Shown: positions 47,794 to 55,484 of the stretch, one piece after another
Position numbering within the stretch: the stretch's first letter is position 1
How the letters are laid out: every line of letters begins with the position of its first letter
NCBI RefSeq assembly: GCF_009928525.1
Contig: NZ_JAABOK010000002.1
Coordinates: 1-64,000 of the forward strand
From: Chitinophaga solisilvae
Lineage (GTDB): Bacteria > Bacteroidota > Bacteroidia > Chitinophagales > Chitinophagaceae
Reading direction: 5' to 3'
DNA length: 64,000 nt
The notes under the pieces: generated by a model
The model's database searches: none
What the model saw: the letters and a program-made list of their open reading frames with translations, nothing else
Told to the model about the DNA's origin: nothing
Program-made: the position numbers and the translations under genes

Positions 47794-48583
47794 ATTGGCT
47801 TAACTGATAGATAAGAATTTCTACCCGCATATTTTTCATTTTCTCATCGGTATTGCCGGGTTTCGGATACAATAGTTCTGTGTTACCCATGCCCTTACAG
47901 GTAATACTGGCGGCCGGAATGCCATAGTCTGTTAACATGTCTTTCACCAGTGATGCTCTGTCGGCCGATAGCCGGAACAGTGCAGAGGCGGTATCCAGTA
48001 ACAGTTCCGCCGGATAGTTAACATGCCCCCTGATTTCAAATGCATGATTTTTAAACCGGAGCAGGTATGCAGCTGTTTCGTTAAGCGCAGAAACAGTAGC
48101 GGGATCCAGCGCAGCTTTGTCGGGCAGGAAAAGAAGGTCCCTGATCGTAAACTGTTTAATCAGTGTGCGGGTCCGGCTTCCTGCAGATATCTGCCGCGCA
48201 GTAGTGCTGTCTGTTTCAGGCTTGCATACCAGGCTGATTACAACGCATCGGTTGAGAGAGTCATGACCAGGTTGCAACGGATGTGATTCATCTTTGTTGT
48301 ATACATTGATGGAAGCGGGGACATTGGTGATGCCAAGATATGTTGTTACTGATTTGATTCTGCCGGCAGCCAGTTTTTTGTTGTACGCTATTGTGCCGAT
48401 AGTATCTGTATGGCCGGTTATTTCTATGATACGCGCTCCGGTAACGGATATGCTGCTAAGTAGTTGCTTTGACCGGTCGTTTAATACAGTGCTGCCCGAA
48501 GGGAAATATATCTTTATCTGTTGTGCAGATGACATCAGAGAAACTGTAAAAATCGTAACAAGAAAAGAAAAAAATTTAATCAT
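47792..48583 (-). CDS. Protein with two OmpA-like domains
   Basis: 263 residues with a signal peptide (to SSAQ). Residues ~24-115 and ~145-260 each show the OmpA peptidoglycan-binding pattern: IYFPSGSTVL / EITGHTDTIGTIAYNKKLAAGRIKSV, and FLPDKAALDP / EIRGHVNYPAELLLDTASALFRLSADRASLVKDML. The second copy lacks the Asp of GHTD (GHVN) and may bind differently. Family members attach outer-membrane structures to peptidoglycan. It is divergent from the chitin-binding cluster. Confidence 0.8.
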   Translation of the reverse strand: MIKFFSFLVTIFTVSLMSSAQQIKIYFPSGSTVLNDRSKQLLSSISVTGARIIEITGHTDTIGTIAYNKKLAAGRIKSVTTYLGITNVPASINVYNKDESHPLQPGHDSLNRCVVISLVCKPETDSTTARQISAGSRTRTLIKQFTIRDLLFLPDKAALDPATVSALNETAAYLLRFKNHAFEIRGHVNYPAELLLDTASALFRLSADRASLVKDMLTDYGIPAASITCKGMGNTELLYPKPGNTDEKMKNMRVEILIYQLSQ

Positions 48584-48646
48584 TTCCTTTTTTATATAAT
48601 GGTTGTGTTGATGGCAGGAAGGTAGAAAATATTTTCAGAAATATAC

Positions 48647-48677
48647 TTTGATTTTATAACTGCGTATTCTATATTTG
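48647..48677 (+). promoter_or_regulatory. Consensus promoter of the CBM14 cluster
   Basis: TTTG at 48647-48650, then 19 nt, then TATATTTG at 48670-48677: the best match in the window to the Bacteroidota consensus TTTG-N19-21-TAnnTTTG. Transcription would begin near 48684, about 375 nt ahead of the first CBM14 gene. Confidence 0.72.
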
Positions 48678-48683
48678 AAAAAT

Positions 48684-49060
48684 ATAACCATTAATAAACC
48701 AACATTAAAAAGCCTTTGATAATAGTTATTGTTTCCCGTAGTCATGAAATAAATTTTGCAGTACACTGCGTCTGAATAAAAAACCTGTTACCATTTTTAT
48801 TACCGAATAAAATCCGCCATGAACCAATATCTTTTATACCGGTCTATGCTCATGCATTGTATATAGCCGTGCATTTCCCCGGACAGCAGTATTTCCGTGC
48901 CGCAGGTTGCAGTACCGGTAGTAGTGTTATGTGCCCGGACTGATACATACCTTGTATCAGACAGCTATGTATTGCCCGTTTTCAGCAGTATTATCAGCAT
49001 CTCTGATATGAGCGGTCAGCATAACTGCTCCGCTGTTTTTTTACTTTAAAATTTAATGAA
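48684..49060 (+). promoter_or_regulatory. Structured leader of the CBM14 cluster, possible attenuator
   Basis: The leader contains an inverted repeat CTGATACA / TGTATCAG (48940-48960), a small hairpin ATCAG / CTGAT (48993-49007) and a 15-codon open frame (48818-48865). It ends in the terminator at 49011-49042. The order suggests conditional read-through, or a separate ~350-nt RNA. Confidence 0.45.
49011..49042 (+). terminator. Terminator hairpin just ahead of the first CBM14 gene
   Basis: AGCGGTCAG / CTGCTCCGCT stem with a small bulge at 49011-49034, followed by GTTTTTTT. It ends 18 nt before the ATG at 49061, so full termination would silence the cluster. Confidence 0.6.
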
Positions 49061-49318
49061 ATGAAGAAATTGATCTTCGTTGGTGCATTGCTATGCGCTT
49101 CCGTGGCGGGCATTTGCCAGCCCTTCTGGAACTGCACGAATCCCGGCCAGCTTCTGCCGGATGGCTGGGATTGCCGTGTGTATTATGAATGCGACCAGGC
49201 CCTGAACCCTGTTAAACACTATTGCAGCGCAGGCCTCTACTGGAATTGCGTTGAACAGACTTGTGATGTCAGGGAGAAAGTAAATAGTGCTTGTCCCTGT
49301 ACTATGGTGAGATTTTAA
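49061..49318 (+). CDS. Secreted single-domain CBM14/peritrophin-A-like protein, type A, copy 1
   Basis: 85 residues: a signal peptide (KKLIFVGALLCASVAGICQ) and a mature domain of about 65 residues. Cysteine spacing is C-12-C-5-C-10-C-7-C-4-C-9-C-1-C; removing the extra cysteine after WN and the final CPC partner leaves the six-cysteine peritrophin-A pattern (C-12-C-5-C-10-C-12-C-9-C). Conserved aromatics sit in VYYEC and GLYWN, where CBM14 binds chitin. I infer chitin or N-acetylglucosamine-polymer binding after export. It lies first of four tandem genes. Its Ile-Cys junction does not fit a strict lipobox. Confidence 0.78.
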   Translation: MKKLIFVGALLCASVAGICQPFWNCTNPGQLLPDGWDCRVYYECDQALNPVKHYCSAGLYWNCVEQTCDVREKVNSACPCTMVRF

Positions 49319-49340
49319 TTAACCCTTTAAAAAAAGTATT

Positions 49341-49589
49341 ATGAAGAAAATTATGACTGTAGCAGTGCTGTTGATAAGTACTGTTATCTCTAATGCGGAA
49401 GTAGTAGGTGACTGCGCGAACGAAGGACAGTACCTGGCAGATTCGAAAGATTGCACCATCTTTTATGTGTGTGATGCGATGAAAAAACCACAGCGACATG
49501 ATTGCCCTCCAGGACTGGAGTATGATTGCATAAGACAGATCTGTAATTATCCTGATAGCGTACCAGGAAATTGCCCTTGTAAAAAATAA
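49341..49589 (+). CDS. Secreted single-domain CBM14/peritrophin-A-like protein, type B, copy 1
   Basis: 82 residues; signal peptide to VISNA, then EVVGDCANEGQYLADSKDC. The same eight-cysteine domain follows: C-12-C-5-C-10-C-7-C-4-C-9-C-1-C. The mature start (VVG-CAN-GQYL-DSKDC) and GLE-DCIRQ segment are shared with the fourth gene and differ from genes one and three. The start is 22 nt after the previous stop codon, consistent with one transcript. Confidence 0.78.
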   Translation: MKKIMTVAVLLISTVISNAEVVGDCANEGQYLADSKDCTIFYVCDAMKKPQRHDCPPGLEYDCIRQICNYPDSVPGNCPCKK

Positions 49590-49634
49590 TATCAGATCCG
49601 CACTATTGTTTTTCCATCTTTAAAAATAAGTTAT

Positions 49635-49880
49635 ATGAAGAAAGTTTTCTTTGCTGGTGCATTACTATGCATTTCGCTGGCAGGTATGTGTCAGGTATGG
49701 TGGCCATGTTCAAATCCGGGTCAGTTATTGCCCGACGGAAGAGACTGCACTATTTATTATGAATGCGATGCCATGAAGGTGGCGCAGCGGCGTGACTGCG
49801 GCGCAGGGCTGCACTGGAATTGCATTGTACAGGTATGCGACTATCCTGAAAAAGTATCAGGATGCCCCTGCAATATGTAA
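49635..49880 (+). CDS. Secreted single-domain CBM14/peritrophin-A-like protein, type A, copy 2
   Basis: 81 residues. The signal peptide (KKVFFAGALLCISLAGMCQ) and the mature start (WWPCSNPGQLLPDGRDC) match gene one closely, including the CQ junction. Cysteine spacing is C-12-C-5-C-10-C-7-C-4-C-8-C-1-C. GLHWN and IYYEC keep the aromatic positions. It follows gene two by 45 nt. Confidence 0.78.
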   Translation: MKKVFFAGALLCISLAGMCQVWWPCSNPGQLLPDGRDCTIYYECDAMKVAQRRDCGAGLHWNCIVQVCDYPEKVSGCPCNM

Positions 49881-49920
49881 TACGATGTGACAAATCAATT
49901 GTTTAATCATTAAATTAAGA

Positions 49921-50169
49921 ATGGTGAAGAGACTAATTTTAGCCGCCGTACTGGCTATGGGCGCATATGTTTCGCATGCCAGCGTTGTAGGTACCTGTGC
50001 CAATCAGGGGCAATACCTGTCAGACTCAAAGGACTGTACTATTTATTATGAATGCGATGCGGCATTGGTGCCGGTGAAGCGTCATTGCGGACCCGGACTG
50101 GAGTGGGATTGTATCAGACAAATGTGCACCTATCCCTCCATTGTACCGGATGGATGCCCTTGCAAATAG
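49921..50169 (+). CDS. Secreted single-domain CBM14/peritrophin-A-like protein, type B, copy 2
   Basis: 82 residues; signal peptide to VSHA, then SVVGTCANQGQYLSDSKDC as in gene two. The eight cysteines are all present. The Trp of GLEWD and Tyr of IYYEC could stack on sugars. It is the last of the four; two strong hairpins with ACTCCGG arms follow it before the lipoprotein gene. Confidence 0.78.
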   Translation: MVKRLILAAVLAMGAYVSHASVVGTCANQGQYLSDSKDCTIYYECDAALVPVKRHCGPGLEWDCIRQMCTYPSIVPDGCPCK

Positions 50170-50179
50170 CTTTCCCGGC

Positions 50180-50278
50180 AATGCCGGAGTAAATAATACT
50201 CCGGCATTGAATCAGCGAAGCATGTTGTTCATGCAGGAAAGTATTGCTGTCACTCCGGAATATAAACGTTCCGGAGTG
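50180..50278 (+). terminator. Two hairpins sharing ACTCCGG arms after the CBM14 genes
   Basis: AATGCCGGAGT / ACTCCGGCATT (50180-50190, 50198-50208) and CACTCCGGAA / TTCCGGAGTG (50251-50260, 50269-50278). Neither has a T-tract, so they may stop or protect the upstream mRNA end rather than act as classical terminators. A third similar stem lies at 51482-51510. Confidence 0.5.
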
Positions 50279-50353
50279 ATAAATGTGCTTTTCGGATAGC
50301 CGTTGCTGTGATATACGGACAAGCCCTTTTTTATACCTGTCAATTTATAACCT

Positions 50354-51439
50354 GTGATTAAAAAAATATTTTTTCCTTTTATTCTTCTTTTTAGCGTCGT
50401 GATGTATTCCTGTTCTCCGGATCAGAAGAAAATATTTGATAACCTGCATCTGCTGCAGATCAGCAAGATGGCGGAAGAACAACATAAAGATGTACTGCTG
50501 GTAAATAAATCCGGTGGTTGCAGTCCGTGTGATATGTTTGAACTGATGCTGTTCAGAAATGAGGCATTGCAGAAAGCTGTTACCGATAAATACCTGGTAG
50601 TATATATTGATCACTCCATTGCCGGTAATGAATGGCTGGCCCGCATATTGAACAGCGGCGCCACTCCCGGCTTTATTTTTACAGATGCAGCCATGAAACT
50701 GAAAGGTATTTACTTCGGACAGATGCCGGAAGAAAGACTGCGACAGATACTAGCCACACTGGAAAAGAAAGGTGCATTTGCTGCAGACAGATTTGATGTT
50801 ATTGAACATCAGCGTATACCGGATGAACAAACCCGCGCATTTGTGCAGGGATCACTCACGGCCCAGCTGCAGTTGGAAACATTCGGTAAATCACATGACA
50901 GCGCAGACTTGAAGGACATAGCGCCGCTGCTGAAGTCAAGCATCGCAGTGCTGCCTACCTTTTACAACAACTTCCTGCTGGCGCAATATTACAAGCAGCG
51001 TAATGATACTGTGCAGGCCAGCCTGGCAGCAGAAAAGGCGCTTGCTGTGGATGATAAAATTTCTGATATTCTGAACCTGGCACTGAAAAAGCATGCACAC
51101 CACATTGTGAATAACAATTATGATGAGCAGAACGAAGCGATTATGGATCCCGGAGCTGAGCAACGTTTCCAGAAACCCATTGCGTTGAATAAAAAAGATT
51201 CAGTCACGATAACATTTGTAAATACCGGTAAGAAACCGCTGAAGGTGGAAAACATAGTTTCCGACTGTACCTGTACAGTAGGTGAATTTACCAAGGTGGC
51301 TGTGCCACCGGGAGAGAAGGGAACTATTAAAGTAGTGGTGTCCGGTGTATCGGCAGGTAGCTTTAAACGCATGATGCGGGTGTATTCAAATGCGGTCAAC
51401 TCTCCGACTCCCTTTTATATAAACGGACAGGTAAACTGA
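50354..51439 (+). CDS. Lipoprotein with thioredoxin-like and DUF1573-like domains
   Basis: 361 residues from a GTG start at 50354, chosen because it gives a lipoprotein signal (MIKKIFFPFILLF to VVMYSC, Cys20); no ATG fits that. Residues ~25-135 resemble a thioredoxin-like fold with CSPC at 56-59 and a cis-Pro candidate at 105 (ATPGF). Residues ~155-255 are helical and TPR-like. Residues ~263-361 resemble DUF1573, an immunoglobulin-like domain (SDCTCTVGEFTKVAVPPGEKGTI). Its position after the four disulfide-rich CBM14 proteins suggests that it handles their disulfides or is exported with them; this is inference. Confidence 0.75.
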   Translation: MIKKIFFPFILLFSVVMYSCSPDQKKIFDNLHLLQISKMAEEQHKDVLLVNKSGGCSPCDMFELMLFRNEALQKAVTDKYLVVYIDHSIAGNEWLARILNSGATPGFIFTDAAMKLKGIYFGQMPEERLRQILATLEKKGAFAADRFDVIEHQRIPDEQTRAFVQGSLTAQLQLETFGKSHDSADLKDIAPLLKSSIAVLPTFYNNFLLAQYYKQRNDTVQASLAAEKALAVDDKISDILNLALKKHAHHIVNNNYDEQNEAIMDPGAEQRFQKPIALNKKDSVTITFVNTGKKPLKVENIVSDCTCTVGEFTKVAVPPGEKGTIKVVVSGVSAGSFKRMMRVYSNAVNSPTPFYINGQVN

Positions 51440-51481
51440 CCGGCATCCATATTTACATGTAATTACGAAACTCTGCACCAT

Positions 51482-51510
51482 CGCACCGGAACGCCTGTTA
51501 TTCCGGTGCG
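51482..51510 (+). repeat. Hairpin between lipoprotein and barrel genes
   Basis: CGCACCGGAA / TTCCGGTGCG (51482-51491, 51501-51510) with a nine-base loop and no T-tract. It shares CCGGAA arms with the hairpin at 50251. Confidence 0.55.
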
Positions 51511-51530
51511 GTATAATTGTAAGATATGAT

Positions 51531-53888
51531 ATGAAAATACTGACCTGCCTGCTGCTGCTGTTCGTTTGCCAGCATGCTTTTGCACAACAAGGTGATAAAA
51601 GAGTGCTCATTTTCGAGGACAATTTTAAAAGGCCGCAGCGCGCTGTAGCATTTGTCATGCTTTCTCCCGGAAAGAAAAATATTGCAGGTATTACCGATAC
51701 TGCAGGCAGATTTCTGCTGCCGGATACGATCCATGCACCACTAACCCTGCAGCTGAAGGATACTGCCTTTACCTGCCGATACTGCACCGTGGCAGCAGAT
51801 AAGCCGGAAACCCGGATTGTCATTATTCCCGGAAGTACGCAGCAGTTAAAGGAGGTCAGTATCACAGCTGCCGCAACCTATACAAAAGGCGATGCTGCTA
51901 AAATAACCATGGACCTGACTAAAATTCCGGAAGCCAGATTCTGGACTATCGCTGCAGCACTAAAAAATATTCCCGGCGTAGAGGTAGATGCAAACGGTAA
52001 TATTACCTATGCAGGTAAACCGGTTGCCCTCAAGCATAACGGATATACCTCAGTGGTATTCAGTAAAATGTTGTCAGATAATATTCACCAGCAGCCAGCT
52101 TTGAAATATACCGGCATTACACTGCAGCTGCACGACCTGAAAACTGAAAAGCCAACGCTCAACTTTGAACAGGTGCTGCCTGCTGATAAAAGCATCTATG
52201 GAAACATTAATACTTATGTTTCTACTGTTTCCGGTGGTGCCGATGGCAGTATCACTGCCCGTACAGGAAAGCATACCATCAGCGCTATGGGTGGATATTC
52301 CCGGCGATATACCCCTGAAAAAGTGATGACTGGCAATACGCATTATGATACTTCCGCCATTGTACTGACAAGAGAAACCCGCACTACCGGAACCGCCAGG
52401 ATAACACCTTTTATCAGTATATCAGATAATTACCGCATCAACGACCGCCACTTCCTGAATGCAGAATTCAGCTGGAATGCCAGCGACGATCATAAGAATG
52501 AAGAGGCAGTTACCCGTATCCGCCATCAGGACGTACTCCTGAAATCTGTTACTGCTACCCGTAGAACAGATATGCCCTTTGCAGATAATAATAATCTGAA
52601 CACCCGGCTGGCATATATATGGAAGATACCGGCTAAAATACCTGGTACCCGCCGCCGGCTGGATATTTCAGCAGAATACGTATCTATAGGTACCGGTCTG
52701 GAGAATTCATTAGTGTCAGCCGTGGATCAAGGAAAAGAAGTGCCGGCTGATAACTACCGGCAACGGAAAAAAGAACGGGAAAAGGACGTATATGCGTACG
52801 CGTGCTATGCATATGAGAATAAGCGCGTGGGTGCTTTTGATATTGCTGCCAAGTATTTTTACCGTACGTATGAAGAAAGGCAGGAGACTGATTTTTCTTT
52901 GCATCCGCAGGAACCTGAGCTGCTGCAATCTACTGCAGTGTATCATTACGGCGCTTTGCTGGCATCACTGGAAAAGAAGTTTGGCAGTAGCTTTTCCGCA
53001 AGAGCAGTATTGAAGGGCGATTATAACTACAATGGGTTTAAGCATTTACCTGACCGGTATTTCCGGTCATTCTTCGTATCTCCTTACCTCTCTCTGTACT
53101 ATCAGTTACCCAACAAAGGCACGCTGCGTCTGGAATCGGAATATTCCCAGCAGCGTCCGCCGCTTCACGCATTGGTGAATGTGCCGATGATTTTCAATAA
53201 CGGATATGCTGTAAAAGAAGGCAACCCGGATCTCCGCCCTTCCGGTACCTTTTCTGTTAACGCCGGTTATGCCGTTCCCTGGAAAAAATTGCGCTTTAAT
53301 CTTGATGCCAGCTACAGACGTATCAGCAACGATATCGGTGTATATACCTATGCACGCGACAGCGTAACAGTAGTGTCTTACAGGAATCTGCAGGCCGTAA
53401 ACGGTTATTACACGAGAGGTATGCTGTCAGATATTCCGCTTGCCTGGAAGTTAAAAGCCGGGATATCCGGATGGGTGGAATACTACAGGTATCATGTGCG
53501 CCAGGATTATAATACCAATGGATTCTCCAGAGGAGCAAGCCTTTCCCTTACCTGCATGATTAATGCACAATGGCGGCTGATGGTATCAGGCAGTTATGAT
53601 AAACGTATTGGTTTTCAGCATACCTCACCGGATTATTTTTCCTCCAATATCAATGCTGTATATGCGAAAGGGAAATGGATGTGCAGCTTAACAGGCAGCA
53701 ACCTGCATCAGCCGTGGCTGGAACAGCGCAGCAGCAGTAATGGAGAGGGATATTACGCATTATCCGCAGACCGTTACAGGAATTTTGACTGCCGGCTGTC
53801 TCTCAGCTATACCTTCGGCAAGAATACGACGTTTACTGATAAGGGAAAATATGCGGAGAAGAATGATCTCGGCAGTCTCAGTCGCTAG
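51531..53888 (+). CDS. Outer-membrane beta-barrel protein, TonB receptor-like
   Basis: 785 residues, signal peptide to HAFAQQ. An N-terminal beta-sandwich (FVMLSPGKKNIAGITDTAGRFLLPD) resembles the carboxypeptidase-regulatory-like domain; a plug-like region follows (LKEVSITAAATYTKGDAAKITMDL, IPGVEVDANGNITYAGKPV) and a barrel ends with DCRLSLSYTFGKN. TonB-dependent receptors of this outer-membrane family import or anchor ligands, here unknown. It sits between the thioredoxin-like lipoprotein and the cytochrome gene, all in one direction, and may serve the chitin-binding cluster. Confidence 0.8.
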   Translation: MKILTCLLLLFVCQHAFAQQGDKRVLIFEDNFKRPQRAVAFVMLSPGKKNIAGITDTAGRFLLPDTIHAPLTLQLKDTAFTCRYCTVAADKPETRIVIIPGSTQQLKEVSITAAATYTKGDAAKITMDLTKIPEARFWTIAAALKNIPGVEVDANGNITYAGKPVALKHNGYTSVVFSKMLSDNIHQQPALKYTGITLQLHDLKTEKPTLNFEQVLPADKSIYGNINTYVSTVSGGADGSITARTGKHTISAMGGYSRRYTPEKVMTGNTHYDTSAIVLTRETRTTGTARITPFISISDNYRINDRHFLNAEFSWNASDDHKNEEAVTRIRHQDVLLKSVTATRRTDMPFADNNNLNTRLAYIWKIPAKIPGTRRRLDISAEYVSIGTGLENSLVSAVDQGKEVPADNYRQRKKEREKDVYAYACYAYENKRVGAFDIAAKYFYRTYEERQETDFSLHPQEPELLQSTAVYHYGALLASLEKKFGSSFSARAVLKGDYNYNGFKHLPDRYFRSFFVSPYLSLYYQLPNKGTLRLESEYSQQRPPLHALVNVPMIFNNGYAVKEGNPDLRPSGTFSVNAGYAVPWKKLRFNLDASYRRISNDIGVYTYARDSVTVVSYRNLQAVNGYYTRGMLSDIPLAWKLKAGISGWVEYYRYHVRQDYNTNGFSRGASLSLTCMINAQWRLMVSGSYDKRIGFQHTSPDYFSSNINAVYAKGKWMCSLTGSNLHQPWLEQRSSSNGEGYYALSADRYRNFDCRLSLSYTFGKNTTFTDKGKYAEKNDLGSLSR

Positions 53889-53963
53889 CATACAAATTAC
53901 CGGGCAGATATTATTGTCAGATAGCAATTCCGAATGGTTTATATTGAGGTATATTCCTTTACC

Positions 53964-55448
53964 ATGAAAAGTTGGATCCTATACCTGATAGTTATACTGG
54001 CATTGACTTCCTGTGAAGCGGCAACTTCATATTTTTATATGCCTGACCGTATTCCCAGCCAGTTTGTAAGCGTTCATCCCGGAAGAGATACGTTGCTGCG
54101 TATGGAGCAGGGACTTGAAATATTTATACCTGCAGGTGCGTTGGTTACGACCGACAGTGTTGCGCAGCTGGAAATAAAAGAAGCATTTAAGCTGGAAGAT
54201 ATGATCCGCGGCGGACTGGTAACGGTAGGTGACAGCGGTTTGCTCAGCAGCGGTGGGATGTTCATGATAAAACCGGCAGAAGGTGCTGATATCAGTATCA
54301 GGAAGCCAATAACGGTGCAGGTGCCGGCTGATTTTATTTCACCGGGCATGGAGTTATACGACGGTGTGGAAGGATTTGGTGAACTGACATGGGCTAATCC
54401 GCGCCCGCTGGCCGATTCAACCCCTCCGATATGGAAGCGGGGGCAACAGCTTTTTCAGGATAACTGCAGCAGTTGTCATGCCGTTAACCAGGAGCTGACA
54501 GGCCCACCACTGTATGGCGCTGTGAGCCGCTGGGATTATGATACCGCGTTGTTATTTGCCTATACCCGCAATGCGGCAGCGCAGATATCGGCCGGAAATT
54601 TCCGTGCCGGCTGTCTCTTCCTGAAATACAATAAAACCGGCATGCCGGCTTATCCATCGCTTACACAGCAGCAGCTGACAGCTTTATACAGCTATGTAGA
54701 ACAGGAAGGCCGTAAATTTCCGGGCAAGCCGGAAGCCTATTCCCGTACCAACTGCGACAGCTGTGAATGTTACCGGCTGATGCTTGCGCAGGCGAAGGAA
54801 GAACTGGCATATGACGCCAACGGAGAACAGGCTGGTTTTGTAACCCGAACGGATACACGAACAATAGATACAGTTCCGGGTACGGAAAAAATTGAGGCTG
54901 CTGGTCTGGATACAAACGGTAGTACCAGGAAGGCGCAGGCCTATATCGTAAAAATTAACAACTTCGGCTGGAAGAATGTGGATGAAGAAACGCGGAAGAT
55001 GCTGACTGCCTCTGCATCTCAGCTGAGCGTAACTGTAGACGGCCCGAAGCCGCCCTCCATGCATCTTTTCCTGGTAATTCCGCATGACAGGATATTATCT
55101 CCCGGAGGGCTGCTGAAAGACGGAAGAACGTATGGTTTCTATGGTAAAGACGGTACTGTTTACCTGCCCCAGCAGCAACCTGCCTGGATTTTTGCAGTAG
55201 CGGAAGATCATGAAAGGGCAGCCTTCTATTTCGGCAATACGGCCTTTACCACGCAGATCAATAATAATCTGACATTGACCGTGAAAAAAACTTCGTCAGC
55301 CGCGTTTGAGACATTTATCCGGAAAATAGGCGGCAGCAAGGGATTGAAGGCAACGGTGAAGCCGCTGGGGCCTGAGGATGCAGCCACTAAGGCAGCCGGC
55401 AGGATACAGTTTTATGAGCAGCAGATCAGCAGGCATTGTAAGCAGTAA
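53964..55448 (+). CDS. Cytochrome-c domain lipoprotein
   Basis: 494 residues from the ATG at 53964; an ATG ten codons upstream would bury the signal. LALTSC gives a lipobox at Cys17. A beta-rich region (~30-140, IFIPAGALVTTDSVAQLEIKEAF) precedes a cytochrome c domain with CSSCH at 168-172 and Met227 (TGMPAYP) as heme ligands. The last ~240 residues are beta-rich and unassigned. It would carry electrons on the periplasmic or surface face. It lies 75 nt after the barrel gene. Confidence 0.82.
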   Translation: MKSWILYLIVILALTSCEAATSYFYMPDRIPSQFVSVHPGRDTLLRMEQGLEIFIPAGALVTTDSVAQLEIKEAFKLEDMIRGGLVTVGDSGLLSSGGMFMIKPAEGADISIRKPITVQVPADFISPGMELYDGVEGFGELTWANPRPLADSTPPIWKRGQQLFQDNCSSCHAVNQELTGPPLYGAVSRWDYDTALLFAYTRNAAAQISAGNFRAGCLFLKYNKTGMPAYPSLTQQQLTALYSYVEQEGRKFPGKPEAYSRTNCDSCECYRLMLAQAKEELAYDANGEQAGFVTRTDTRTIDTVPGTEKIEAAGLDTNGSTRKAQAYIVKINNFGWKNVDEETRKMLTASASQLSVTVDGPKPPSMHLFLVIPHDRILSPGGLLKDGRTYGFYGKDGTVYLPQQQPAWIFAVAEDHERAAFYFGNTAFTTQINNNLTLTVKKTSSAAFETFIRKIGGSKGLKATVKPLGPEDAATKAAGRIQFYEQQISRHCKQ

Positions 55449-55484
55449 TCCAGGCAATACTCCGGATATTTCAGGTGATGCAGC

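Noticed and set aside
49302-49499. 65-codon open frame on the minus strand
   Set aside because: Antisense to the second CBM14-like gene and without signal or domain.
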